64,000 bases of DNA from contig JAKSYS010000043.1 in assembly GCA_022925895.1 (NCBI GenBank), positions 1 through 64,000 on the forward strand, written 5' to 3'. This document shows, piece by piece, positions 1 to 9,403 of this stretch (its first letter is position 1; each line of letters opens with the position of its first letter). This stretch comes from Fragilaria crotonensis (taxonomy: Eukaryota; Bacillariophyta; Fragilariophyceae; Fragilariales; Fragilariaceae). The notes under the pieces are model-generated. The model was not told the DNA's origin. It saw nothing but the letters and a program-made list of their open reading frames with translations, and searched no databases. The position numbers and the translations under genes were made by a program.

Positions 1-842
1 GACCAACCAAAGTGATAAATGAGGATTGCATACATGGGTAGTAAAGGTGCATTGAGACTGAATCCCATGACACAAAGGTTGCGGAACAATAGTCTGTGAC
101 GAGATAGCATCGCCAAGAGGCAAATGTACAGGGTTGGAACGATCTGGGTAATTCCTGCAATAAAGATATCGCAAGCCGGTCGTTGGAAGCTCATGTATCC
201 CGCCATGCAAACGATGGTAGTGAATGTTCCAAAGCCGAACCAGGCCCATTCCGGAACGCAAAAGCCTCCAGTGAGTCGTCCTAACTGACTACCGCATGCT
301 CCCATGAAGCCACCGGCGGCTGTAACAGTTCCGACACAGAGAGTCCAAAGGATCCGAAAGGCGATTGTATTGCGTGACTCGAGCGTGAGGAAGAACTGAT
401 GAGCCAGCCCCCCGGCAGCCACCGAGACAGCGTAGCAGAGGAGCAAGCCTTTGGCCCGTCGTTTGAGTAGATCATCCCCCGGTGTTGACCCTATCAAGGC
501 GACCAGAGTCGACATGACTATCATGAGGACATAATCTGTGCCATACGTCCAGATGGTGTTATCGAAATGAGAGGTCTCTGGGTCGTAGATCCAAAAGGCA
601 GGTTGATAGATTGCCTTCGATTCCGTGGGCGTCAGAACGTATGGAAAAACGAGGGAGAATATGACGGTCACTAATCCGAGGGCGCAACCGATGGCTACGG
701 TCAGCACGCGAGGTGTCGTTGCGAATGAGTAGTGAAAACCCTTGTTACGAGTCGTGGAAGCATCCTTCAACAATGGCGCCGAGATCAAGACGTCCTCCTT
801 TCGGATTGTGGCTTCGATGCGGGAATCTTCGGATAAACACAT
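1..842 (-). CDS. Multi-pass membrane protein, 3' end outside the window
   Basis: An open frame starts at an ATG (complement of 840-842) and runs 280 codons without a stop to the left edge, so only the N-terminal part is seen. About 45 polar residues come first. Several hydrophobic segments follow, for example around VLTVAIGCALGLVTVIFSLV, YVLMIVMSTLVALIG, LLLCYAVSVAAGG, LWTLCVGTVTAAGGF and FIAGITQIVPTLYICLLAML, giving at least six or seven probable membrane spans. A short GLAHQFF stretch follows the third span. I do not recognise the family; a transporter or a ceramidase-like or other seven-span membrane enzyme are all possible. It is divergent from the dehydrogenase gene that starts at 1590, with about 750 bp between them. 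The uninterrupted frame and the regular hydrophobic pattern make a real gene likely. The function is unknown. Confidence 0.75.
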   Translation of the reverse strand, partial: MCLSEDSRIEATIRKEDVLISAPLLKDASTTRNKGFHYSFATTPRVLTVAIGCALGLVTVIFSLVFPYVLTPTESKAIYQPAFWIYDPETSHFDNTIWTYGTDYVLMIVMSTLVALIGSTPGDDLLKRRAKGLLLCYAVSVAAGGLAHQFFLTLESRNTIAFRILWTLCVGTVTAAGGFMGACGSQLGRLTGGFCVPEWAWFGFGTFTTIVCMAGYMSFQRPACDIFIAGITQIVPTLYICLLAMLSRHRLLFRNLCVMGFSLNAPLLPMYAILIYHFGW

Positions 843-1589
843 TGTATTGGATCTGAATGTTCGATATTGAACTTTGAACTTATTTGGCTATTATTTGCAA
901 CAAGAGTTGTTCTGGACGAGAAAGTGGATTCTCGCTGCTCGATCAATCCCTTTCAGCGACTATCAGTGAAGACGTTTGGCGTGAGTGTGTGCGTGTGAAT
1001 GAGTTTTCTCGCTTGAGTTGGAAATCAAAACAAAACGTCCAGTCCAGTCGAGTCGAGAATGCGGGGAAAACTCGTGTGACCCAAATCGATACAATCTGCA
1101 ATCTGATGATGCGTACCTTCGGCATTCGAGGAGTCGGCGTTTCGATTGTGAGACGGTTGGTTGGCGTAAATTCGGAGTTCTTCCTCCGTCGTGTATCGAC
1201 GTCAGAGGGCATTTAAAAAAGTGTCACTTCGTCACAGCAGCCTCTTGAGGAAAGCACACGTGGATTGTTTGAGTGGAAAAAAGGATTGCAAAGATTCCAA
1301 TTTCAAGGTGAGAGAAAATGCGTAAATCTGCTCAAAGGAATGAGGTATGGATACTTTAAAATATCGCAAAGCTCGTGTTCTTGTCGAATCTTTTGCTGTT
1401 GTCGATGTGTAGTGTATACGTCGTACATACTGCCACTTCTACCGGTACCAGTATCGAACGGTACATGTATGCTTGTAGCATCTGGGACGGATACACACTG
1501 TAACTCTGTAACGACCCATCATCATCTTGAGCAATCTGCACAATCCACAACAATCGCACGAGGTGCAAGGACAGTATTTGACCACCATC
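843..1589. other. Divergent intergenic region
   Basis: This is the shared upstream region of the membrane-protein gene (-) and the dehydrogenase gene (+). Short open frames occur on both strands around 884-1216, but they overlap each other and have no recognisable domain, so I do not call a gene. It presumably holds both promoters; no specific site can be supported. Confidence 0.5.
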
Positions 1590-2498
1590 ATGACATCTTT
1601 TCTCCGACCTGGTTGCACTGCCGTCATTACTGGAGCCAGCAGTGGTATTGGTCGTGAAGCGGCTCTCTACTGCGCTGAAAGGGGTATGAATGTGTGGATG
1701 GTGGATGTGGATGCCACGGAACTCGTTCTAGCACGCGAACTGGTTGCATCCAAACGAATTTCGCCCGATGATCAAGTTGTTGAATCGCGTGTTGTGGATG
1801 TATCCAATCAGTCAGCCATGCAAGAATTGAGTGAGGAAGTGTTTGAGAAATCTGGTGCCTGTCATTTTCTAATGAACAATGCGGGCATTGGAAGTGGTGG
1901 AGATGCCATGACGGATATGGAGACAGTGCACAAGGTCGTGGGTGTCAATACTTACGGTCCTATTCACGGATGCCTGGCGTTTATTCCAAAAATGATGGAT
2001 ATGAAGGACCCATCGTGGGTGGTCAACACTGGTTCAAAGCAGGGAATCACGATGCCACCCGGCAATCTCAGTTACAACATGAGCAAGGCTGCCTTAAAGT
2101 GCTATACTGAAGGATTGTCATACGAGTTGAAAGATTCAAATGTTAATGTGGCATTGCTTATTCCAGGATGGGTGAATACATCCATTCTTCTCAAGAGTCT
2201 CAGAGCCAAAGCAGAAGCGTCCGGCGAACAATTTGATGCTGAGAATGTTTTCTTTCACGAAAACAAACCAGCAACTGGTGCCTGGATGCCTCGTCAAGTG
2301 ATCGATTACATGATTCAACACTTGGACCAGGGATCGTTTTACATCGTGTGTCCAGACAATGATGTTGACTGCGAGATGGACAAGCTACGCATGACGTGGA
2401 CAATGCAAGATATTACCGAGAATCGAGCCCCACTTTCCAGATGGCGCCCAGAATACAAGGACAAGTTTGAAGAGTTTCTCAAGGCGAATGGGAAGTAA
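1590..2498 (+). CDS. Short-chain dehydrogenase/reductase (SDR family)
   Basis: A 302-residue classical SDR, an NAD(P)(H)-dependent oxidoreductase with a Rossmann fold. The cofactor motif TGASSGIG lies at residues 14-21, the structural NNAG motif at 96-99, the catalytic Ser in NTGS at about 149, and YNMSK supplies Tyr162 and Lys166, so the full Ser-Tyr-Lys triad is present. The length fits the family. The frame is open for 21 codons further upstream to 1527, but the ATG at 1590 puts the cofactor motif at the usual distance from the N-terminus, so I prefer it. No signal peptide is evident, which suggests a cytosolic enzyme. Asp (VDVDA) after the second beta strand suggests a preference for NAD(H), by family knowledge. 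The substrate cannot be told. The gene is a single exon and is followed by a 380-bp gap. Confidence 0.92.
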   Translation: MTSFLRPGCTAVITGASSGIGREAALYCAERGMNVWMVDVDATELVLARELVASKRISPDDQVVESRVVDVSNQSAMQELSEEVFEKSGACHFLMNNAGIGSGGDAMTDMETVHKVVGVNTYGPIHGCLAFIPKMMDMKDPSWVVNTGSKQGITMPPGNLSYNMSKAALKCYTEGLSYELKDSNVNVALLIPGWVNTSILLKSLRAKAEASGEQFDAENVFFHENKPATGAWMPRQVIDYMIQHLDQGSFYIVCPDNDVDCEMDKLRMTWTMQDITENRAPLSRWRPEYKDKFEEFLKANGK

Positions 2499-2881
2499 TA
2501 TGCATTGTTCGAGAAATACGGAGTGCAATTACGTAGTACAATCAACATCACAATTCAGTGCTAACATTCTTCTGCGTTCTTCAAGTGGATGAGTTCGTGT
2601 TATCAAAGATGTGCTCCTACCGATAACCGGTAGATTAGATGTACTGAGTACTAAACTCTAGTAGCCGGCTACTACTCTACTACTGTAGTATGACACTACA
2701 TAGTCCGAATTAAGACGCCATTTCAAACTTCACGTCTGTGTTCGGACTCCGTAGTTTGGAGAAAAACGTACACCAGGAGCAGCAGACGCACAACCACCCG
2801 GCCAACATCCTACCGGTCGTTGGATGTCGGAATCACTCTCGTTGTGGATCGCTCCTTCCTCTCAATCCAAACGCAAGAACT
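2499..2881. other. Intergenic region rich in short palindromes
   Basis: No gene is seen. The stretch carries several short palindromes, including TAGTAGCCGGCTACTA at 2659-2674 and GTACTGAGTAC nearby, plus runs of CTACTA/TAGTAG. It separates two genes on the same strand and should hold the terminator of the dehydrogenase and the promoter of the F-box-like gene. Confidence 0.5.
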
Positions 2882-4117
2882 ATGTCAGACGTCGACGCAG
2901 AGATGTTTCCGTGGGAAATAATCGCTGAATTCAGCGATATCGATGATGTTTTGAATCTGCGACTCGTTTCTCGAGCATTGGCAGAAAGCATGTCCCAGCT
3001 GTCACCGTACACATGTGCTTCCTTCCTACAAGCGCGATTGATTGCATTGCAACTTTCGCTCGTTACCAATAAAACTTGGAAGAAACCCTGTGACGACTAC
3101 GTCGCATTCTTGACTCAACCACCCGACACCTCACCTTTGGATACGTTGCTGCGAACACTCCGAACTCTTCGATACTTGCCCATGGAAATGGCCATAGCCT
3201 ACTCTGGAAAGTACGGACGTCACGCCATCCCATTGAAGCTGAATTGGGAAACAAAAACATTGGAATCAACGTCGTTTCCGGAATGCCGACGACCCAACTG
3301 TGCCACCTGTCGCTTTCGAATTCCGCACGACTCGGATGGCCATTCCGATGTTTACAACTACATAACGATACGGCAAAAGGACCATCGTTTTGACTTGACA
3401 AGGTTCTACCCCAAATGCATACCCAACTTACCAGCTGATCTATGCTGCCCGTACTGCCGCTCATCCAGGGAGAGAACGTTGGTGCTTTCCATGTTGTCCT
3501 ACAAGTCGGCGGGACTGGACAAACTATCGCTCACCTTCACTCCCTTCAACGAGGACGACTTTTCCGAGGCAGAGGGTGACGTTGGAGACAGCTCTGACGA
3601 CGACGAGGAAGTTCAAGATCGATCTTCCACGAACCAGAAACGAGCCAGATATGATGATGACGTTGTTTTGCCGGACTCATCGTTCGCTTTTCCGCACATC
3701 CACGACGATTGTTCTCTCCCGCATCGCGATGAATTCACGCCTCCTGGTGACAATGACAATGGGAAGTTTGCCATAAGCCTGCATTGTACCTCATGCGAGG
3801 AGTTTGGAATTGTTGCACCTGCCAATCCCTGCATGATGGAGATGTTTGCCTGCCATCATGCAACCACATCTATGGACTTTGCTGGTCGACAATCGACGGT
3901 TGGGGTCGTATTGGTCCGGTCGCGATGTCATAGCTGCGATCAAGCTACACTCTGCAGAAGTTGTTGTCTCCGCCAAATGCATCGGCCCTATGCCAACCGT
4001 GCCAATCAGGAGCAACGGTTTTGGACATGTTGGTGCCAGAACTGCAATCCGAGTGCCGAATCTGGTGTCTATTGTCCCACGTGCGCTTGGACGACGACAC
4101 TTTGTCACCACATGTGA
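2882..4117 (+). CDS. F-box-like protein with Cys-rich zinc-binding clusters
   Basis: A protein of 411 residues from the first in-frame ATG at 2882. The frame is open about 48 codons further upstream, but without an ATG. Residues about 8-48 (MFPWEIIAEFSDIDDVLNLRLVSRAL) match an F-box-like helical motif: Pro-x-Glu-Ile, then Leu-Arg-Leu-Val-Ser-Arg. After it come Cys clusters that look metal-binding: CRRPNCATC, CCPYC, LHCTSC, then CHSCDQATLCRSC and CWCQNC...CPTC near the C-terminus. An acidic, probably disordered linker (EAEGDVGDSSDDDEEV) separates the two halves. F-box proteins usually present substrates to SCF ubiquitin ligases; whether this one does is inference. It converges on the RSH gene, whose 3' end lies 398 bp away. 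Confidence 0.7.
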   Translation: MSDVDAEMFPWEIIAEFSDIDDVLNLRLVSRALAESMSQLSPYTCASFLQARLIALQLSLVTNKTWKKPCDDYVAFLTQPPDTSPLDTLLRTLRTLRYLPMEMAIAYSGKYGRHAIPLKLNWETKTLESTSFPECRRPNCATCRFRIPHDSDGHSDVYNYITIRQKDHRFDLTRFYPKCIPNLPADLCCPYCRSSRERTLVLSMLSYKSAGLDKLSLTFTPFNEDDFSEAEGDVGDSSDDDEEVQDRSSTNQKRARYDDDVVLPDSSFAFPHIHDDCSLPHRDEFTPPGDNDNGKFAISLHCTSCEEFGIVAPANPCMMEMFACHHATTSMDFAGRQSTVGVVLVRSRCHSCDQATLCRSCCLRQMHRPYANRANQEQRFWTCWCQNCNPSAESGVYCPTCAWTTTLCHHM

Positions 4118-4515
4118 AATCTCAATTTATCACTAGGCAATGGGACATCTTATAGATGCAGCGTAGACGAAATCCGTTTGACAAACTGTAAAGGCATCAT
4201 TTCAGAAACGGATCTCTTTCGTTGACCCGAATCACTGCAACTTGACTTCGGTAGAGTGGGGTCTCTTCGCGCTGAGGTATCATTTCTGATGCGGACACCA
4301 GACCGTACATGTTGGCCTGTCATCATGATTATTGTAGTAGAAAAATAACTGTAACTCGACTCAAGTCGGGTGGGGTCCGTTCGATGCTAAGGAAGAATTA
4401 ACAGAAAATGATCGTACTGAATACAAGGTTCTATAATCAAATTATTGTCACAATTGGTATCATTGTCTTTATTCACATTTGGGGGAGCTGAGATTCGTGT
4501 ATACACCGGAAATAA
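4118..4515. other. Convergent 3' intergenic region
   Basis: No gene is seen between the 3' ends of two convergent genes. Two loosely similar stretches near 4240-4290 and 4350-4390 share ACTTGACT/ACTCGACT and GTGGGGTC words. No function can be assigned. Confidence 0.4.
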
Positions 4516-6579
4516 TTAGACTGTCAACAAAGAAGCGGAACGAATTGGCAAAGTCAATATGTCTCCGTTGCGAAGCTTTCTCGTCAAGTTGGTTGCACTG
4601 CCGTTGAGCGAAGGCGAACCACGCCAGTCGAGGTTCAGACCTGACGAGCGTTCTCCTTGGCGCAAAGCATCCAATACACAGGCACCCGAAGGGAGTGACA
4701 TAATGTTTCCTTTCGAGTTGAGGGTATCTTCGGACTGGGAAACAAACACAAATACATGATCACGAGCAAGGTCCGATTGCGCGGCGTTGAGGGCTTCAAG
4801 ATAAGGTGCGAGACGCTGCGTGCGTTTCTCAATACGCTCAGCACGAAGTTCCCGATGGAGGTCATCTACGAAACTCTCCGACTCTTCAGACGCCGGCTTA
4901 GCACTCCAACGCACACCGCTAGATGGTTGGTGTTGCCAATGCCACTCTTGAACAGACCGAAGGTATGAGTCTGAAGAATAATTTGTGGCCTTGTCACTCG
5001 CTGATTTGTTCTTGGCCTTGTAATCCCAGTGGGAGGCAAGACCAAACTCAGCGACCTTGTGCATTTCCCCTGTACGTATCTGTATCTCGAGGGTCCAGTC
5101 TTGGTTCTCGAACTCAGTGGTAGCAGTATAATGGAGACTCTGGTATCCATTAGGTTTCGGACGTTCAATGTAATCCTTGAAACGTGGACTACCGTCTATC
5201 GGTGTCCAGTGACGAGTACAGAGTTGCTGCGCATAGTAGCAGAGTGCGCGTTCGCGAGCACTTGTCACCTCTGGAGGCTCGTCTGGAGACATCTTCTTGG
5301 CGTTCAAGACTATGCGCAGGGCAAGGGCGTCAGGCACTTGCAGAACATGGTCGGCGTGGTTTCGAAGCATCTTTCTCCACAAAGAGTAAGGTTCTTTCAC
5401 GCGAGCTGCGACATGGAAATCGCGAGTAGTAGCAGCGAAGACGGGATCGTTGGCCAGGACGCGCTCCATTTCTTTCTGAACTGACTCCAGCACGCATTTC
5501 ATGCTTTCCCCAATGTTCAAGGCTCGCTTGTCAATATCGGCCATGTCGACTAGACCTTTTCTCGCAGCACCACGGCCGAATTTCTTGTATCGCATCTGTC
5601 GTGCTAACGAGGTCACCGTTTCATACTGGCGACGGTAAAGGGTGCGAAAGGCAGCGCCCTCCAGCTCATTCTTAAGACGGTGCATACCGAGTCGAGAAGC
5701 AAGAGGTGCGAAGATGTACAGTGCTTCGCGCGAAGCCCGGATGGCTTCTTTAGATAGGCCTTTTCGGCCACTCATTTCGATGCCCCGAAGTCGAAACAAA
5801 CAAGCTGCAGATCGAATCGCAAGCGCTCTCCAATCCTTGGTATCTGTCAATAAGAGCTTCCTCAAGTTGTCGGCATCCTTAGAGTCCAAGGACAGTCGGA
5901 CAGAACTACCGGGATTCTGCACAATGGACCCGAACACCATTTCCATCTTCTTCAGACGTGCAGCATCACGAGCGATCTCCACGACGTGATTGCCAAACAT
6001 TTTGAGTCCCCTATGTTCCTTCGGATCCCAAACTCCAAACGAGACACAAGTGTTCATGACTGATTCCTCGCGCGCCTCCACGCAAGAGCAATAGTGGAAG
6101 GCTGCTGCAATGAGCGTATTGAGTCCCATGTCCATAGTTTCCGTCAAAATTAAACAAAATTCAGCAGCCCCCGCCATAATGTTACGATTTCCAAGAGATG
6201 CCTCTTCGATCGCAAACATGAGCTTGGAAACTTCATTTTCGGTGTATAAAGAAGACCGCATGTTCTCCTTGAGTGTGTCCAGGTTCCTTTCCATCAGGTG
6301 ACTTCGTTGAACTCTCAACCAAGATGGCATTTTCGAAAACACTTCCGCCACTCGTGTGTGCTGTAACAGGGGATTCCTCACAAGTACAGTTGCAGCGAGG
6401 TCATCCGGTTGGATGGTATTGACTACAGAGTCTTCAGCAGTGCGATAATACAGAACTGACGACATCTCCGTCCGTGCGCGTTTGGATTTCAAAGCGAAAC
6501 TTTCGCCGTTCATGGCCAGCATCGCAATCACGGCGATGCGCAAGGCTTTTATTCTCGGCGGCTGTCTCATATTTGACAT
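4516..6579 (-). CDS. RSH: RelA/SpoT homologue: (p)ppGpp synthetase, hydrolase site degenerate, probably plastid
   Basis: A 687-residue single-exon protein. The (p)ppGpp synthetase domain (about 385-540) is well conserved: the G-loop RVKEPYSLWRK holds Arg393, Lys395, Ser399 and Lys403, Asp417 sits in VPDALALRI, KPNGYQSLH covers 475-483, and Glu498 is in LEIQIRT, followed by AEFGLASHWDYK. These are the residues known to bind ATP/GTP and Mg2+. The N-terminal HD hydrolase region is recognisable but lacks its metal ligands: HD is HY (162-163), ED is EA (168-169), and the ADRLHN segment has become AACLFR. A TGS-like domain occupies about the last 80 residues. A hydrophobic segment (residues 12-24) followed by GES-FALK looks like a diatom signal peptide with an ASAFAP-like site (Phe28), which points to import into the plastid stroma. 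The protein should therefore make but not degrade the alarmone. It converges on the F-box-like gene. Confidence 0.93.
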   Translation of the reverse strand: MSNMRQPPRIKALRIAVIAMLAMNGESFALKSKRARTEMSSVLYYRTAEDSVVNTIQPDDLAATVLVRNPLLQHTRVAEVFSKMPSWLRVQRSHLMERNLDTLKENMRSSLYTENEVSKLMFAIEEASLGNRNIMAGAAEFCLILTETMDMGLNTLIAAAFHYCSCVEAREESVMNTCVSFGVWDPKEHRGLKMFGNHVVEIARDAARLKKMEMVFGSIVQNPGSSVRLSLDSKDADNLRKLLLTDTKDWRALAIRSAACLFRLRGIEMSGRKGLSKEAIRASREALYIFAPLASRLGMHRLKNELEGAAFRTLYRRQYETVTSLARQMRYKKFGRGAARKGLVDMADIDKRALNIGESMKCVLESVQKEMERVLANDPVFAATTRDFHVAARVKEPYSLWRKMLRNHADHVLQVPDALALRIVLNAKKMSPDEPPEVTSARERALCYYAQQLCTRHWTPIDGSPRFKDYIERPKPNGYQSLHYTATTEFENQDWTLEIQIRTGEMHKVAEFGLASHWDYKAKNKSASDKATNYSSDSYLRSVQEWHWQHQPSSGVRWSAKPASEESESFVDDLHRELRAERIEKRTQRLAPYLEALNAAQSDLARDHVFVFVSQSEDTLNSKGNIMSLPSGACVLDALRQGERSSGLNLDWRGSPSLNGSATNLTRKLRNGDILTLPIRSASLLTV

Positions 6580-7704
6580 TGTGAAAAGGCTGTTGCAGGC
6601 TGGGATGGGAGAGGAAAATTTTCACAAAGTGTTAGAAGTGGCATTATGGGAAATAGAGTGACAGAGATAGTATCTCCGCGTTTGAGACGAACGGATGAAG
6701 CTGGACAGAAGCCACTTGAGCCCAGACCAAACCTCATGGACAATCCATTGCAAACAACTTCCACCGCTGCCCGTTAACACACCTTCAACGAATTATTGTT
6801 ATGACAACTAATAGTTCACAGGCACAAGTCCCAATGACGCTTCGCATATCGTTCCCGAGAGGTTTAATCACATAGGGGTGTCAACCAGAATTTCCAACCA
6901 TGACACCCACAGTCGGGCTTGAGCCCGACTCAAAAACATACCACATCCTACGGACCTAAAAAGAACATTTCGCAATTTGTTCTCAGAACAACGTGCTGAC
7001 CTCATCAAATTCTACAGCAGAAGGCGCGCGGCATGCGTCAGCGCAAGCCCGGCATACTGCGAAATTCGATTGAACCACGTCGGGAATGCACAGGCTAGAT
7101 TCGGAATCGATTCCTACGATTCACACGACAGATTCCTGCACGAAATCAATCAACGAGCGCCCAACGAGAATCGTTGTTCGTAGTCGGAATCAATTCAAAG
7201 AGAAACGACCTCGAAAACTACACTCACATGATGTACGTTGGTATTGAGAATGCTTTGCCTATGCAGTGCAGCCTCAATACACTTTAGTGGCCGGTCTGTG
7301 TGAGCTCACAGAGCGCACAGTTGGAAGCAAAGAAATGAGATAATTTTGACAATATCAATGCGCGTCTGGCCGTCACAATGAGCAGAATCGAGTTCGTCGG
7401 AAGGATCTACCGTTAGTGCCGTTAGACGACCAGTATTCCACATGTGATGATAGTACAGTACAGTAATGAAACGGGATCCCATTCACTGGCACTCTAACTT
7501 CATTTCGTCATTCGTATGTATGTACTGTCCTATGTCATAGTGCCGTTTGCCGATAGAAAGACTCGGATGCATACGGGAGGCCGTGTATGTGTATGTCCCT
7601 TATTCGAGCCGATCGAGCTTTCTAAAAAAATCGACTCCATAAATTATATTTCAAATTAAGTTACATATCGCCTTTACCTACGAATCTCACACTGCTCCTC
7701 TGAG
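6580..7704. other. Intergenic region upstream of RSH, ending at the Copia insertion
   Basis: About 1.1 kb without a convincing gene; a 68-codon frame at 6977-7183 has no recognisable domain. It presumably holds the RSH promoter. A strong inverted repeat lies at 6911-6930, and GTAC-type words (TACAGTACAG, TGTACTGTCC) are common near 7440-7540, as they are on the far side of the Copia element. Confidence 0.5.
6911..6930. repeat. Inverted repeat, 9-bp arms
   Basis: AGTCGGGCT and AGCCCGACT are separated by TG, giving a near-perfect GC-rich hairpin or dyad about 330 bp upstream of the RSH start codon. It could be a dyad protein-binding site or chance. Confidence 0.5.
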
Positions 7705-7709
7705 GATAG
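7705..7709. repeat. Target-site duplication, left copy (GATAG)
   Basis: The five bases before the 5' LTR are GATAG, identical to the five bases after the 3' LTR at 24585-24589. This fixes both element ends. Confidence 0.92.
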
Positions 7710-8303
7710 TGTTAGGATTCTACCGTCACTCTGTCACACTGTCTCTTGTCTTACTGTAAGGTTAAATACCATACGGTAATACAGTCGACAGTCCTTTATT
7801 TTTCTTAGTCTGTCCGTGACCCGCTCCCGTAGAATTCTACGGATCAGAACCTGGTACTACCGGTCTGCAACACAAAACTATTTGAATTTACTTCCTATGT
7901 AATTCAAATCATGAGTGTTGTTGATAACTTCAACAACACTCTTTTTACTATGGACAACACTTCCCAAACACCACTCAGGAAGTGGGACTAAGACAACACT
8001 TCATTTGTGAGACTCCAACTAATGTTGCAAGTCTCACCTTCATTTTTCATCCCAATTCATCTTATAATTTCCACAAACCAAAAACAGTAAAGGCCTTTAC
8101 TACTTAGTTTCCTACATTTCTACATCTTTGTATCAACAAATCTACCGCCATGGTGTATGTCTTCAAAACACCATCGCCCAAAGCTGGACGATCCGTCAGG
8201 TTCGCTTCCTCACCCGTCAAGTCCAACGTTAGACTTCTAGGTCCTACTAACCTTAAGTCTACCGTCGGCCAGTACTCGTGTACCGATCACACGAACACTG
8301 TCA
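7710..8303 (+). repeat. 5' LTR of Copia copy 1
   Basis: It matches 23994-24584 almost base for base, begins TG and ends CA. The last 154 bp (from 8150) hold an ATG and the first 51 codons or so of the element's first reading frame, so the LTR is itself coding. Two inverted repeats lie in its middle (7880-7909 and 7914-7940). Confidence 0.95.
7914..7940 (+). promoter_or_regulatory. LTR stem-loop, 11-bp arms
   Basis: AGTGTTGTTGA and TCAACAACACT enclose a 5-nt loop. The equivalent place in the LTRs of copy 2 also has a hairpin, with a different sequence but intact pairing (46678-46708). The role is unknown; an RNA signal or a regulatory dyad are possible. Confidence 0.6.
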
Positions 8304-9403
8304 TGGTTGCTCGCCTCGAACCACCGGTCCAAGGCTCTACCGTCGAGAGAAATTACTCGTCCGATCATTGGGCGAACCTTCGTACGGCCGTTAACAATTT
8401 GAGTTTAACTGCTATTAATTTCCCTCTCCTCACGGACTCGCCAGCAGCAAATTTAAACTCCCCATTGAAGAACAGAAGCTTCCCCAAGTCCACCATGAAG
8501 AACGCCATCCCGCCCACCCTTGCCCCTCGCATCTCTAGGTCCGCCCGTAAGGCCGAAGACCGCGATGCCTTCGACGATAACGTCGACGTTCGCGCCCCCA
8601 TCGGCGCGAATCCTGTCCCTCCCGATACGCCAACCTATCCTGGCCTCTATCATGGAGCCTTAGCTTTCGGATCTCCCAGAGGATCCAAGCATCAACGTGT
8701 CCACCGTTTTCCTTCTCCCAACACTACCCCTGATGACGATCAGGATCAACCAATTAAGAAGAAGAGGCGCACCTCCATCAAGAAAGGTCCCCAAGCCGCC
8801 TACCATGCCAACAATTCCGACGACAATTTCGACCAGATCATCCAGGAGGATCGCAACCTCCACTTCCATGAGCGCAACAACAAGATTGCAGCTCCATCCA
8901 ACCAGGGCACCAACATTAGCCACAGGGCTACCACTCCAACCAAGATGGCTGCAAAGATGCAAGCCACTTCTCCAACTACTCCAACTACTACTTTAACCAC
9001 TACGGATGACAACAAAAAGGGCACAACTACTGAACCAGAACATGAAACTACAAAGCATTATGCATCTACCAATGTTGTCTACAAGGACATTGGACCTACA
9101 GATGATAATAAGGAGGACAACAACAGCAACAACAGGACTACAGTTACTACAACTACCAATTCAACAAATGCACTAATTTCAACAACATGGCACCAAAATC
9201 CACAACCAACGTCGCGCACTCCGATGCCGCCATCCAAACACCAACACAGGAACTCGTTTCGCCTCCACGGCTACCTCGAAGCGCAGGCATCGCGCTCGCA
9301 GATTTTATCCCCGTCGTCGCCCGCGCACGTCGCGACCCCAAATCGATCCATACGACGATCCGACGTCGCTGCAATACTCTCGAGACATCCTGGATTTAAT
9401 TGA
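8150..9403 (+). mobile_element. Copia copy 1: first open frame, starting inside the 5' LTR
   Basis: About 417 codons begin with an ATG in the LTR. The N-terminal 51 residues, with the motif KAGRSVRFASSPVKS, lie in the LTR and are closely conserved in copy 2. The rest is Pro/Ser/Thr/Asn-rich with basic patches (KKKRRTSIKK), probably disordered. No known domain is recognised. It may be the N-terminal part of a Gag-like or accessory product. Confidence 0.6.

Noticed and set aside
884-1216. Short frames on both strands in the left divergent intergenic region
   Set aside because: They overlap each other antisense, lack family-like sequence and lie where promoters of the two flanking genes are expected.
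3063-3464. A 133-codon minus-strand frame inside the F-box-like gene
   Set aside because: It is antisense to well-structured Cys-cluster coding sequence and has no recognisable domain.
8660-8996. Overlapping frames antisense or out of frame inside the Copia 5' extension
   Set aside because: These are shadows of the element's own coding frame starting at 8150.
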